A stretch of DNA of 64,000 bases from Verrucomicrobiota bacterium (GTDB lineage Bacteria > Verrucomicrobiota > Verrucomicrobiia > Limisphaerales > Pedosphaeraceae). The stretch spans positions 124,001-188,000 of the forward strand of contig JAJPHR010000103.1 of the NCBI GenBank assembly GCA_021325145.1. The letters run 5' to 3'. The notes beneath the pieces are model-generated. The model was not told the origin of the DNA and made no database searches. It saw only the letters and a program-made list of their open reading frames with translations. Below, one piece after another: positions 17,089 to 26,400 of this stretch. The position numbers and the translations under genes were made by a program. Position 1 is the first letter of the stretch; every line of letters begins with the position of its first letter.

Positions 17089-18159
17089 ATGCGTCATTCA
17101 AAATGCGTCCTGCCCGTGTTGATCCTTGGTCTGCTGCTGCCCAATCCTTCCCGCGCGGACAAGGTGGATGACTTGCTGCTTCGTGAGATGGAGAAACACC
17201 AGATCGCCGGGGCGTCGTTGATCGTCGTCAAAGCCGGCCAGCCGATCAAAACCAAAGGCTACGGCCTGGCCAACCTGGAATGGAACGTTCCCGTCACGCC
17301 GGACACCGTTTTCGAAATCGGTTCCATGACCAAGCAATTCACCGCCGCCTGCATCCTGTTGCTCGTCCAGGACGGCAAGCTGGCGCTCGACGACAAAATC
17401 TGCCAGCATCTGAAAAGCGCGCCCGCGGCGTGGTCGAATCTCACCGTCCGCCATCTGCTCACCCATACCTCGGGCATCAGGAATTATACTGGTCTCGACG
17501 GATTCGAACTCACCCGGCACCTGACCCAGGAACAGTTCGTCCAAAAAATCGGCGCTTACCCCCTCGACTTCGCGCCCGGCGATGCCTGGCACTACAGCAA
17601 CTCCGGCTACAGCCTGCTCGGTTACATCGTCGAAAACGTCAGCGGCACGAACTATTGGGATTTCCTGCGTGGACGCATCCTTCAGCCGCTGGGCATGAAT
17701 GCCACCGGCAACCGCACTCCCGGCGTCATTATCCCGCGCCGCGCCGCCGGTTATGAGCTGACCAACCACGTCCACATCAATCGCGATTACGATCTCACCG
17801 ATATTTTTTCTGCCGGCGCAATCGTTTCCACCGTCGGCGACCTGGCCAGGTGGAACGCCGCGCTCAATGGCGAACAGTTGCTCAACGCCGCCAGCAAGGA
17901 ACAATGGTGGACGCCGGTCAAACTCAACGGCGGCAAGGTGGAAAAGTACGGCTTCGGCTGGTTCATTGATTCCGTGAACGGCCACCGAAACATCGGCCAC
18001 GGTGGCGCAACCTCCGGCTTCTCCGCCAGCGTCCAGCGATTTCCCGACGACCAGCTCACCGTGATTCTGCTCACCAACGCGGACGAACTGGGCGTCGCCA
18101 CCACCCTGGCTCGCGAAGTCGCCGCGCTCTACCTCGAACCCCAGCCCGGGCGGCACTAA
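17089..18159 (+). CDS. exported beta-lactamase-family serine hydrolase
   Basis: A 356-residue class C beta-lactamase/esterase-like hydrolase with a signal peptide (MRHSKCVLPVLILGLLLPNP, cut near SRA-D). The nucleophile motif SxxK reads GSMTKQFTA, the YxN motif is YSNSGYSLLGYI, and the third motif is GHGGATSGF. Length and layout match family members that hydrolyse esters or D-amino acid peptides. True beta-lactam resistance is not implied. No T-run terminator follows; a copy of the 56-bp palindromic repeat starts 12 bp after the stop. Confidence 0.93.
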   Translation: MRHSKCVLPVLILGLLLPNPSRADKVDDLLLREMEKHQIAGASLIVVKAGQPIKTKGYGLANLEWNVPVTPDTVFEIGSMTKQFTAACILLLVQDGKLALDDKICQHLKSAPAAWSNLTVRHLLTHTSGIRNYTGLDGFELTRHLTQEQFVQKIGAYPLDFAPGDAWHYSNSGYSLLGYIVENVSGTNYWDFLRGRILQPLGMNATGNRTPGVIIPRRAAGYELTNHVHINRDYDLTDIFSAGAIVSTVGDLARWNAALNGEQLLNAASKEQWWTPVKLNGGKVEKYGFGWFIDSVNGHRNIGHGGATSGFSASVQRFPDDQLTVILLTNADELGVATTLAREVAALYLEPQPGRH

Positions 18160-18170
18160 CCCACCGTGGG

Positions 18171-18231
18171 GTAGGGCGCGTCACTCCGTGCGCGCCGACG
18201 ACGGGCAGAGGACTGCCCGCCCTACCGGGAT
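18171..18231. repeat. 56-bp palindromic repeat, intact copy A
   Basis: Core 18171-18226 begins GTAGGGCGCGTCACTCCGTG and ends CTGCCCGCCCTACC. The ends GTAGGGCG/CGCCCTAC are inverted. Inside are two hairpins, GGCGCG/CGCGCC and GGGCAG/CTGCCC. It closely matches the copy at 31196-31251. Confidence 0.9.
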
Positions 18232-18288
18232 AGCGGCAATCCCAGCGCCATGTGATGCATGAACCAGTGCGGACGTTCTAAACCATTT

Positions 18289-18345
18289 CGCCAAAAAAAA
18301 GAGGTTTAATTTGGTTTAATTTACTTTAATTCGCCCTAATTTTGC
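18289..18345. repeat. AT-rich decamer array, locus 1
   Basis: After CGCCAAAAAAAAGAGG, four blocks ten bp apart end in TTTAAT or CTAAT: GAGGTTTAAT, TTGGTTTAAT, TTACTTTAAT, TCGCCCTAAT. The first ~42 bp recur, inverted, at 52193-52235. The 10-bp period puts the AT tracts on one face of the helix, so the DNA may be bent. Confidence 0.8.
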
Positions 18346-18708
18346 CGCCGAAACGCCTGCGAGAACCCGCCGGCAGGCGCCGGCCAAAATGGTTTGTCTC
18401 ACCTCTGCGCCTGGCTTTGGCAGGCGCGGGACCTTCTGGTTGATTGTCAAAGAACCACCTCCCGGCTCCCAAAGGGAGCCGTCAAATTCACCATCGCCCG
18501 CTGGGAGCGATCAAATGTCAGATCGCCTCGCGCGATCCTGCGTCCAATAGTGACACCGGGCTTTCGACCTGTCAACAGTATTCTTCAACTTTATTCTGAA
18601 TTCAATCCTGATGGTTCCTTGAAACGTCTGAGATGGCAGGCAGGGCGTGACAGCCCCCCTGCGCGCCGTCACCCGCAACGATTTTAGGGCGTCCGTATGG
18701 AAACGGTA

Positions 18709-19215
18709 TTACTCGCTCCCCGCTTTCCACCCCACAAACTGACCGCCTGGAAAACAAACGATCTCGGAATCAGTCGTCGAATTGCCATTCGGTGACCTGA
18801 TTCCGCCCTCGAGATGCACCGTGGTGGTCCGGCCCGCGATAATGACGACCGGTATGGTGACGTCCCCGTGCCCGTTGGCCTTGGCCACGATGCGATAGGT
18901 TCCGGGCGGGAGTTTCACCTGGGTGGGTGAGTCAAAGATCTCCCCGGAGTCATTGCGCACCGTTTGCAGGAGTTGGCCGTCGTTGCGGAGAATCCGGTAA
19001 TCCGAGTACCATCGATGATACGGGTGGCTGGTGTAAAAGCGGGCGCCGGCCTCAAAAGCGGAGAAAACCACGAGCCGCCCTTCCGGTTCGCCGGTTTGAA
19101 TGTTACTTGGTCCCGGCCCAATCGGGGCCAGCGCCAATCCCGGTTTCGGGGAGGCGCAGCCGGACAAGACCGCGACGGCGAGGGCAAGCGATGTGCTGAC
19201 AAAGAGAGTTTTCAT
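18709..19215 (-). CDS. hypothetical lipoprotein
   Basis: A 168-residue protein with a lipoprotein signal (MKTLFVSTSLALAVAVLSGC, lipobox LSGC). The mature part contains a small beta-sandwich-like stretch (PTQVKLPPGTYRIVAKANGH then GDVTIPVVIIAGRTTTVHLE), reminiscent of PEGA or carboxypeptidase-regulatory-like repeats. Function unknown. A second lipoprotein at 29385 has a similar plan (KPPRDKILRFAFPPGQYLLQ), so the two may be distant relatives. It diverges from the two-component system at 19444. Confidence 0.75.
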   Translation of the reverse strand: MKTLFVSTSLALAVAVLSGCASPKPGLALAPIGPGPSNIQTGEPEGRLVVFSAFEAGARFYTSHPYHRWYSDYRILRNDGQLLQTVRNDSGEIFDSPTQVKLPPGTYRIVAKANGHGDVTIPVVIIAGRTTTVHLEGGIRSPNGNSTTDSEIVCFPGGQFVGWKAGSE

Positions 19216-19383
19216 AAGTTATATAAAACGCAATAAGCTGTTTCCGGCACCGGCGTGCAGCGGACTGTCCACCCGCACACGGCGGCGCATTCATTCTCGT
19301 TGAATGATGCGGTGTATAATCCAAGCCAATTGTTGTAAGCTATTTGCCATAAATTCTCGCTGAGTGGAAGTTTCTGAACGGAA

Positions 19384-19432
19384 TTTAATGTGGCATTCAG
19401 AAGGGTTTAATGGGCATGAAGTCAACTTAATG
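19384..19432 (+). promoter_or_regulatory. three direct TTTAATG boxes upstream of the OmpR-type regulator gene
   Basis: Boxes TTTAATG at 19384-19390, TTTAATG at 19406-19412 and CTTAATG at 19426-19432 are spaced 22 and 20 bp, about two helical turns. The last overlaps the ribosome site GGAG just before the ATG at 19444. Spaced direct repeats on one face of the helix are typical operators of OmpR/PhoB regulators, so autoregulation of the operon is a reasonable inference. Confidence 0.45.
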
Positions 19433-19443
19433 GAGCACGAGAT

Positions 19444-20124
19444 ATGCGTTTGTTGCTGATCGAAGATGAGAAGAAAGTGGCGGAATTCGTCGCGCGCGGC
19501 CTGCGCGCTGAACGGTTTGCGGTGGACGTGTCGAACGACGGGCAGAACGGCTGGGAGATGGCGAGCACCTACAATTACGACTTGATCCTGCTGGACCTGA
19601 TGCTGCCGGGGTTGAGCGGCACGGAAGTGCTCAAGCGCATTCGCCGCCAGAGCACGCAAACGCCCATCCTGGTCCTGACCGCGCGCGCCGGCACCGGGGA
19701 GAAGGTGGAACATTTCGAATCGGGGGCGGACGATTATCTGACCAAACCCTTTGCGTTTGCGGAACTGCTCGTTCGCGTCAAGGCGCTGCTCCGACGCGGT
19801 GCGAACGACCGTCCCAATGTCCTGCGCGTCGGCGATTTGGAAGTCGATCGTTTGACGCAACAAGTCCGGCGCGCGGGCAAACGCATCGAACTCACCTCGA
19901 AGGAATACGGCTTGCTGGAATATCTCGTGGCGAACGCCGGCCGGGTCTTGTCGCGCACGATGATCATCGAGCACGTTTGGGACGAGAGTTTTGAAGGGCT
20001 CACCAATATCGTGGATGTTTATGTGCGCCATTTGCGGAGCAAGGTGGATGTCATGCACCCGTGCAAACTCATCCGCACCGTGCGCGGAGTGGGCTATTGC
20101 GTCAGTGACGAACCAACGCCATGA
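19444..20124 (+). CDS. OmpR/PhoB-family response regulator
   Basis: A 226-residue regulator. The receiver domain has the acidic pair (LLIEDEKKVAEFV), phospho-acceptor Asp in YDLILLDLMLPGLSG, switch Thr in ILVLTARA, and Lys in YLTKPFAFAELLVRVKALLR. The C-terminal winged helix reads LEVDRLTQQVRRAGKRIELT, SKEYGLLEYLVANAGRVLSR and VDVYVRHLRSKVD. It resembles CusR/CopR-type regulators that control metal or drug efflux. It overlaps the kinase gene by 4 nt (ATGA at 20121), and the efflux genes follow, which are its likely targets. Confidence 0.95.
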   Translation: MRLLLIEDEKKVAEFVARGLRAERFAVDVSNDGQNGWEMASTYNYDLILLDLMLPGLSGTEVLKRIRRQSTQTPILVLTARAGTGEKVEHFESGADDYLTKPFAFAELLVRVKALLRRGANDRPNVLRVGDLEVDRLTQQVRRAGKRIELTSKEYGLLEYLVANAGRVLSRTMIIEHVWDESFEGLTNIVDVYVRHLRSKVDVMHPCKLIRTVRGVGYCVSDEPTP

Positions 20125-21560
20125 ACGCACGCTCCATTCGCTTTCAACTGGTGGGCTGGTACGCCGGCCTGCTGATTGCCGTGTTCCTCCTGCTGGGAAC
20201 GCTGATGTATGCGGGGCTTAAGCTTTATCTGGAAGAGAGCCTGAGCCAGGCCCAACTCCGGCGCGCGCGCCAGATCGCCGAAACCTTGCTGGCCAACGTG
20301 GAGAAAACCGGCGAGGCGCACGTCGTCAGCGAAATCAATTCGTGGTTTGCGCCCGAAACCAACGACCGGTTTATTCGCATCACGCGCGGCGACGGCAGTG
20401 TGCTCTATGTTTCCAGCAGTCCCAAGGATGCCAGCTTCGATGCCGCCCAGGTGCCGCCCTTGCGCAACGCCGGGCAGGAGAGCGCTTGGCGAAAGGAAAC
20501 GGCGGCGGGAAAATCGTTGCTCATCGCCACCGTCCCGTGGCAGTCCGCGGATGGCCGGCGGTTTCTGGTTGAGGTTGGGGTCTCGCTGGATCCGGTTCGC
20601 GCGGTTCTGCATCGGCTCATATTGCTGCTGGTCCTGGGCCTGGCGGCTATGGTGGCCGTGGCGGTGGCCGGCGGTTATCTGTTGGTGGGCAAGGCTCTGG
20701 GGCCGGTGGAGAAAATGACACAGAGCGCGGAGCAGATCACGCTGCACAATCTCCGGGAGCGCCTGCCCATCGCCCAGACGGGCGACGAATTGGAACGTCT
20801 TTCGATTTCACTCAATCACATGATCGCGCGGCTGGAGGACGCCTTTCAGCAAAATCGCCGGTTCATCGCGGATGCTTCTCACGAAATGCGGACACCGCTG
20901 ACGATCATGCGCGGTGAGCTTGAATCCATCGTGGACGCCGCGCCCTTCGCCTCACAAGTGCAGGAAACCGCGGCCAGCGTGCTGGAGGAAGTGGAACGCC
21001 TGGCGCGCATTGTGGAGGGATTGTTCGCCATTTCGCGCCTGGAGGCAGGCGAGGCGCAAAAGGAATACCGGCGGTTCGACCTCGCCGAACTCGCCACGAG
21101 CACCACCGAGCAAATGTGCCTGCTGGCCGAGGACAAGGAAATCGCTCTCTCCTGCACCGCTCCACGCCCGGTAATGGTCGAAGGCGACCGCGCGCGCTTG
21201 AAGCAGGTGGTCGTCAATCTACTGGATAACGCCATCAAATACACCGCCCAGGGCGGCAAGGTCGGCCTCACGGTGACGGTCCGGGACGGCAAGGCCATCC
21301 TCGAGGTCGCGGACAACGGCATGGGCATACCGGCCGAAGCGCGCCCGCATATTTTCGAGCGGTTTTTCCGCGTGGACAAGGCGCGTTCCCGTGAGGCCGG
21401 CGGCGCGGGCCTCGGACTTTCGATTGTAAAATCGATTTGCGCCGCCCATGGCGGCCAGGTTGATTTTCAAAGCCAGGAAGGCGTCGGGAGTTGTTTCAAG
21501 GTGGAACTGCCGCTCGCCGATGTGCAAAACCGGAAACTGGAAATCAACCATGGAACTTGA
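20121..21560 (+). CDS. membrane sensor histidine kinase
   Basis: A 479-residue kinase. Transmembrane helix 1 is at about residues 12-32 (LVGWYAGLLIAVFLLLGTLM). A periplasmic sensor region of about 135 residues follows, then helix 2 at about 168-192 (LILLLVLGLAAMVAVAVAGG) and a HAMP linker. The H-box reads FIADASHEMRTPLTIMRGEL, the N-box VVNLLDNAIKYTAQGG, with G-boxes DNGMGIPAEARPHIFERF and GGAGLGLSIVKSI. The layout is that of CusS-like heavy-metal sensor kinases, but the ligand cannot be read from sequence. Its stop lies 11 bp inside the adaptor gene. Confidence 0.95.
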   Translation: MNARSIRFQLVGWYAGLLIAVFLLLGTLMYAGLKLYLEESLSQAQLRRARQIAETLLANVEKTGEAHVVSEINSWFAPETNDRFIRITRGDGSVLYVSSSPKDASFDAAQVPPLRNAGQESAWRKETAAGKSLLIATVPWQSADGRRFLVEVGVSLDPVRAVLHRLILLLVLGLAAMVAVAVAGGYLLVGKALGPVEKMTQSAEQITLHNLRERLPIAQTGDELERLSISLNHMIARLEDAFQQNRRFIADASHEMRTPLTIMRGELESIVDAAPFASQVQETAASVLEEVERLARIVEGLFAISRLEAGEAQKEYRRFDLAELATSTTEQMCLLAEDKEIALSCTAPRPVMVEGDRARLKQVVVNLLDNAIKYTAQGGKVGLTVTVRDGKAILEVADNGMGIPAEARPHIFERFFRVDKARSREAGGAGLGLSIVKSICAAHGGQVDFQSQEGVGSCFKVELPLADVQNRKLEINHGT

Positions 21561-22767
21561 GACACCGCCACCACCTTCATCAGGCCCTGAAGCCACGGAA
21601 CCCGTCGCGCGGCGTTGGAAGCCCTGGCTAAGAACTGCGTTAAACTGGAAGATTCTTCTGTCCGTTGCGGTGGTGGCAATCCTCCTGTTCATTCTGAAAG
21701 GCCGCCAAACCGACGCCCATCCCTCCGCCGACAACGCGGCCGCGATTACTGTGGCGGTCGCAAAGGTGACTCGCGAAGACCTGTTCAATGAAATCCCCAT
21801 CCCGGCCGAATTCCGCCCGTACGCCGAGGTCGAACTGCACGCCAAGGTTTCCGGCTACGTCGATCGGATAAACGTGGACTTTGGCGACAAAGTGAAATGC
21901 GGCCAGCTTCTCGCCACGCTCGAAGTGCCGGAACTTCGGGACCAGCTTCACAGCGCCCTCGCGATGCAGCAGCGGGACGCGGCGGATTACACCAACGCGC
22001 ACCTGATTTACACCCGCCTGCAGACGGTCAACCAACAGCATCCGAATCTGATGGCCCAACAGGATCTCGATACCGCCCAGGCCAAAGACAACAGCGCCGC
22101 CGCCGCGCTCGCCGCCGCCAAAGCCGAGGTGGAGCGCTACGAGACGCTCATGAATTACACGCGCATCACCGCGCCGTTCGACGGGATCATCACCCGGCGA
22201 TACGCCGATCCCGGCGCGCTGATCCAGGCCGGCACCGCCTCCGAAACCCAGTCCCTGCCGCTGGTTCGAGTCTCGGACAATTATCATCTGCGGCTCGATT
22301 TTCCGGTTTCCGTTCAATACGTGAAGGACATCCACGTCGGCGACCCGGTCACGATCCAGGTGGATTCGCTCGGGAACAAGGCTTTCGCCGGGACCATTAC
22401 CCGGGCCACCGGCAAAGTCACCCAGGACACCCGCACGATGATCGTGGAAGTCGAGATGACGAACTCGAATTTGCAGATCGTGCCTGGGATGTATGCCGCC
22501 GTGAATTTGAAGGTGCAACGCCATCCGCAGGTGCTGGCGATTCCGAGCCAGGTGGTGGGCGGCGAAAAGAACCCAACCGTCTATGTGGTCAATGACAACT
22601 CCGAAATCGAGGCCCGCCCGATAACGCTGGGGTTGGAAACGCCGAACAAATACGAAGTGGCCTCCGGCCTGAAGGAAGGTGATCTGGTGATGGTCGGCAA
22701 CCGCTCACTCGTGCATCCCGGTGAAAAGGTGGAGCCTTTGCTGATGACCAACTCCGTCGCGCCATGA
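21550..22767 (+). CDS. RND efflux periplasmic adaptor (HlyD/MFP family)
   Basis: A 405-residue membrane fusion protein linking an inner-membrane RND pump to a TolC channel. One N-terminal membrane helix sits at about residues 33-51 (ILLSVAVVAILLFILKGRQT). The lipoyl halves are visible (AEVELHAKVSGYVDRINVDF, GDKVKCGQLLATLEVPELRD and YTRITAPFDGIITRRYADPG). A coiled-coil hairpin lies between them, then the beta-barrel (PVSVQYVKDIHVGDPVTIQV). The ATG at 21550 overlaps the kinase end. The RraA-like gene follows with an ATGA overlap. Confidence 0.95.
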   Translation: MELETPPPPSSGPEATEPVARRWKPWLRTALNWKILLSVAVVAILLFILKGRQTDAHPSADNAAAITVAVAKVTREDLFNEIPIPAEFRPYAEVELHAKVSGYVDRINVDFGDKVKCGQLLATLEVPELRDQLHSALAMQQRDAADYTNAHLIYTRLQTVNQQHPNLMAQQDLDTAQAKDNSAAAALAAAKAEVERYETLMNYTRITAPFDGIITRRYADPGALIQAGTASETQSLPLVRVSDNYHLRLDFPVSVQYVKDIHVGDPVTIQVDSLGNKAFAGTITRATGKVTQDTRTMIVEVEMTNSNLQIVPGMYAAVNLKVQRHPQVLAIPSQVVGGEKNPTVYVVNDNSEIEARPITLGLETPNKYEVASGLKEGDLVMVGNRSLVHPGEKVEPLLMTNSVAP

Positions 22768-23462
22768 AACCCTCGCCCCTCTCCGCTGAAGAATTGGAAG
22801 CCCTGCGGCAATTGGACGCCTGCACGGTGGCCAATGCCATTGAGACCTTCCACGAACGGTTGCGTAACGAAGGCTTCGCCAACGGCACCGTGCGCTGCCT
22901 CTTTCCTCAATTGGGAACGATGCTCGGTTACGCCGCGACCGTCAAAATTCGCGGCTCCTCCCCGCCGACGGCGGACGGGCCATTCCCGGATCGTACCGAC
23001 TGGTTCGATTATATCCAATCATTGCCATCCCCGCGCGTGGTCGTCGTGCAGGATGCGGCCGCCCGGGTGGGCCTGGGCTCGCTGTTGGGCGCTGTGCACA
23101 TGAACATACTGCACGCGCTGGGTTGCGTCGGCGCCGTTACCAATGGCTCCGTGCGCGACCTCCCGGCGGCGCAGGACCTCGGGTTCAAGTTGTTTACCGG
23201 CAGCGTGGCTGTTTCCCACGCCTACATCCACATTATCGAGTTCGGCGGTCCGGTTGAAATCGCCGGCTTGAAAATCCACTCGGGCGATCTGCTCCACGGC
23301 GATCAGCATGGGTTCCAGAACATCCCGTTGGACATCGCCCGGCGGGTTCCCGAAGCAGCCGCACGCATCCTGGAACAGGAGCAGACGCTGATCGCCCTCT
23401 GCCGTTCGCGGGAATTCTCGCTCGAAAAATTGCGCGCCGCCGTCGCCGGGCAACGCTCCTAG
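22764..23462 (+). CDS. RraA-like family protein
   Basis: A 232-residue member of the RraA/4-hydroxy-4-methyl-2-oxoglutarate aldolase-like family. Hallmarks are LDACTVANAIE, LGSLLGAVHMNILHALGCVG, the Arg-Asp ligand motif TNGSVRDLPAAQDLGFKLF, and IHSGDLLHGDQHGFQNIPLD. Members are either divalent-metal aldolases/decarboxylases or, in E. coli, RNase E inhibitors. The gene sits between adaptor and pump with an ATGA overlap (22764) and only 7 bp before the pump gene, an unusual place for such an enzyme. Whether it acts on an effluxed compound or on mRNA is unknown. Confidence 0.9.
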   Translation: MKPSPLSAEELEALRQLDACTVANAIETFHERLRNEGFANGTVRCLFPQLGTMLGYAATVKIRGSSPPTADGPFPDRTDWFDYIQSLPSPRVVVVQDAAARVGLGSLLGAVHMNILHALGCVGAVTNGSVRDLPAAQDLGFKLFTGSVAVSHAYIHIIEFGGPVEIAGLKIHSGDLLHGDQHGFQNIPLDIARRVPEAAARILEQEQTLIALCRSREFSLEKLRAAVAGQRS

Positions 23463-23469
23463 AGCTCTC

Positions 23470-26400
23470 ATGTCACGCTTCGCCTTAAAATATCCTTATC
23501 TGATCGTCGTCATCTGCCTGATCACCTGCGTGGTGGGCGTGACCAGCCTGGTGCGGATGCCAGTGGATTTGTTTCCACCCATCAAAATTCCCGTGGTGGT
23601 TGTGGCCACGTTTTATTCAGGCATGCCGCCGGAGCAGATCGAGAACGACATTACCGGGCAGTTCGAACGCATGTTCACATTGGCGCCGGGCATAAACCAC
23701 ATGGAATCGCGCTCCCTTACGGGAGTCAGCCTGATCAAGGTCTATTTTCAGCCGGGCTCGAACCCCGATTCCGATGTCACCAGTGTCGCGAATCTCGCCA
23801 TGGCCAGCTTGCGTTATCTTCCGCCGGGCACGTTGCCGCCGATTGTGATGCAGTTCGATGCCTCCAGCCTGCCGGTTTGCCTGGTCACACTCAAAGGCGA
23901 GGGGATGAGCGAGTCGCAACTCCGTGACTTCGGCCAATACACCATCCGCAACCAGATGGCGGGCGTGCCGGGCGCCTCGGTGCCGCCGGCTTTCGGCGGC
24001 CGCTATCGGCAAATCATGGTCTATGTCGATCCGCTCAAACTCGAGGCGCACAATTTGAGCGTCATGGATGTCGTCCGCAACGTGAACGAAGCCAATCTCA
24101 TTCTCCCGGCGGGTGACGTGAAGATCGGGCCTTTCGATTACAATGTCTATGCCAACAGCCAGATCAATGCGATGAAGGACATCAACATGCTGCCGTTGAA
24201 AACCGAAGGCGAGGCTTCGGTGCTCGTGGCCGATGTGGGCAAGGCGCAGGACGCCGCGCAGATCCAGGTGAACAAGGTTCGGGTCAACAGCCAGCCCTCG
24301 GTGTATTTGCCGGTCCTCAAGCAGGGTGGCGATGCCAACACCATCGCCGTCGTCAGCGGCGTCAAGCGCGTGGTGTCCAAATTGCTGGACGTGCCCAAGC
24401 AACTGATCACCGAGGTGGTCTTTGACCAATCCGTGTTCGTGAAATCCGCCATCGAAAACCTGATTCACGAGGGAACGATCGGGCTGGTGCTGACGGGGGT
24501 GATGATTCTGGTGTTTCTGGGAAGCCTGCGGGCGACCGCGGCGGTGTTTCTCTCGATCCCGCTTTCGGCGCTCGCGACGTTCATCGCGCTGGCGTTGGGC
24601 GGCAGCACGGTCAACACAATGATCCTGGGCGGATTGGCGCTGGCATTTTCGCGGCTCATCGACAACTCGGTGGTGGTGTTGGAGAACATCTTCCGCCATC
24701 TCGAAATGGGCGAGTCGCCGGCGGTGGCCGCCGAACGCGGCGGCCAGGAAGTGGCCCTGCCGGTGCTCGCAGCCACGCTGACCACCGCGGTGGTGTTTTT
24801 CCCCGTGACCTTTCTCTACGGCGTGAGCCGGTTTTTATTTTCGGCCCTGGCCTTGTCGGTGGTGCTCTCGCTGTTTGCGTCGTACTTCGTGGCGATGACG
24901 GTGGTGCCGCTGTTCTGCGCGAAGCTGATCAAAGGCCATGCGGGACATGATGCCGCACCCGCAAAGCCGGCGGGGACCGGACCTGCGGTGAAGCCAGGCT
25001 GGGGCGCGCGCTTCAACACCTGGTTCAACGGAAAATTTAACCGGATGCTCGACCGTTACCAGGGCGCGCTCAATCTGGGCTTAATGCGACCACTGGGCAC
25101 GGTGCTGGGAATAACCGGCATCTTCGTTCTGAGCCTTGGCCTCTATCCACTGATCGGCAAGTCCTACTTTCCGCGCACCGACCCCGGGCAGTTCGTAATC
25201 AACGTGAAAGCGCCGTCGGGCACGCGGTTGGAATTGACGGACCAACTGGTTGGGCAGGTCGAGGACGTGGTTCGGGAAGTTGTGCCGCCGCACGACTTGA
25301 AAATCATCGTGGCCAACATCGGCATCACGCCGGGTTTTTCCTCCATCCTGAATCCGAACTCCGCGCCCCACACCGCATTTGTGCAGGTCGGGCTCAACGA
25401 CGAACGCCAACGGGACAGCTTCGCCTATATGAACCTCGTGCGGGAGCGGTTGCGACGGAAACTGCCGCAGCTCAGCGCGTATTTTCAAACTGGCGGGTTG
25501 GTGGATGCGATCCTGAACCAGGGAATGCCCGCGCCGTTGGACATCCAAATCAGCGGCATGGACATGAAGGGCGACCACGAGATTGCGTCGAAGATCGCCC
25601 AGCAAGTCCGGGCGTTGCCGGGGGTGAGCGATGTGCTCGTCCCCCAGGACGTGGATTATCCCGCGCTGAAAATTGACATCGATCGCGAGCGCGCCAGCGA
25701 ACTCGGCCTCTCGGCCAAGGAACTCGTGGACAGCCTCATCACCGCCCTGACTTCCAACGGCATGATTGCCCCGAGTTACTGGATCGATCCGAAGACCGGC
25801 AATAATTATTTGCTGACGGTGCAATATCCGGAAAACCTGGTGCGCAACCTTCCTGAACTCGGTTCCATGCCCTTGCGCGCGCCGCACCTGAAGCAGCCGA
25901 CGCGGCTCGACTCGGTGGTTCACATCTCGCACATCCTCGCGCCCACGGAAGTGGACCACTATCAAATACGCCGTACCGTGGACGTGTACGTGGCGCCCAC
26001 CGGCGAGGATTTGAGCCAGATCTACGCCGGCGTGCAGAAGATCGTCGCGCAAACCAAATTGCCCGAGAACACGACCGCCACCGTGCGCGGCACCGTGGCC
26101 GCCATGCACGAGTCCCTCAAGAGCTTCAGCCTCGGCTTGATTCTCTCCACAGTTCTGGTTTACTTGATTCTGGTGGCACAATTCCGGTCGTTCATGGATC
26201 CATTCCTGATTCTGCTTGCTGTGCCGACGGGCCTCGCTGGTGTGTTGCTGGTGCTGTTTATCTCCGGCACAACGGTGAACGTGATGTCGCTCATGGGCGT
26301 GGTGATGATGGTGGGCATCGTGGTTTCCAACAGCATTCTGATCGTTGAATTCATCAACCGGCTGCGCGCCGAGGGACGTCCGTTGCGCGACGCGGTGTCG

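Larger units (their letters stand above)
18160..18708. other. repeat-rich intergenic region
   Basis: A 549-bp gap with no supported gene. It holds a 56-bp palindromic repeat (18171-18226), an A-run followed by a decamer array (18289-18345), and near the end (about 18665-18700) text similar to the right part of the 225-bp tandem unit at 48.9 kb (CGCAACGATTTTAGGGCGTC compared with CGAAACGATTTAAGGCGCTC). It looks like an accumulation site for dispersed repeats. Confidence 0.7.

Noticed and set aside
17089-18159. True beta-lactam resistance enzyme
   Set aside because: SxxK/YxN/HGG motifs are shared with esterases and peptidases; nothing in the sequence or context indicates antibiotic hydrolysis.
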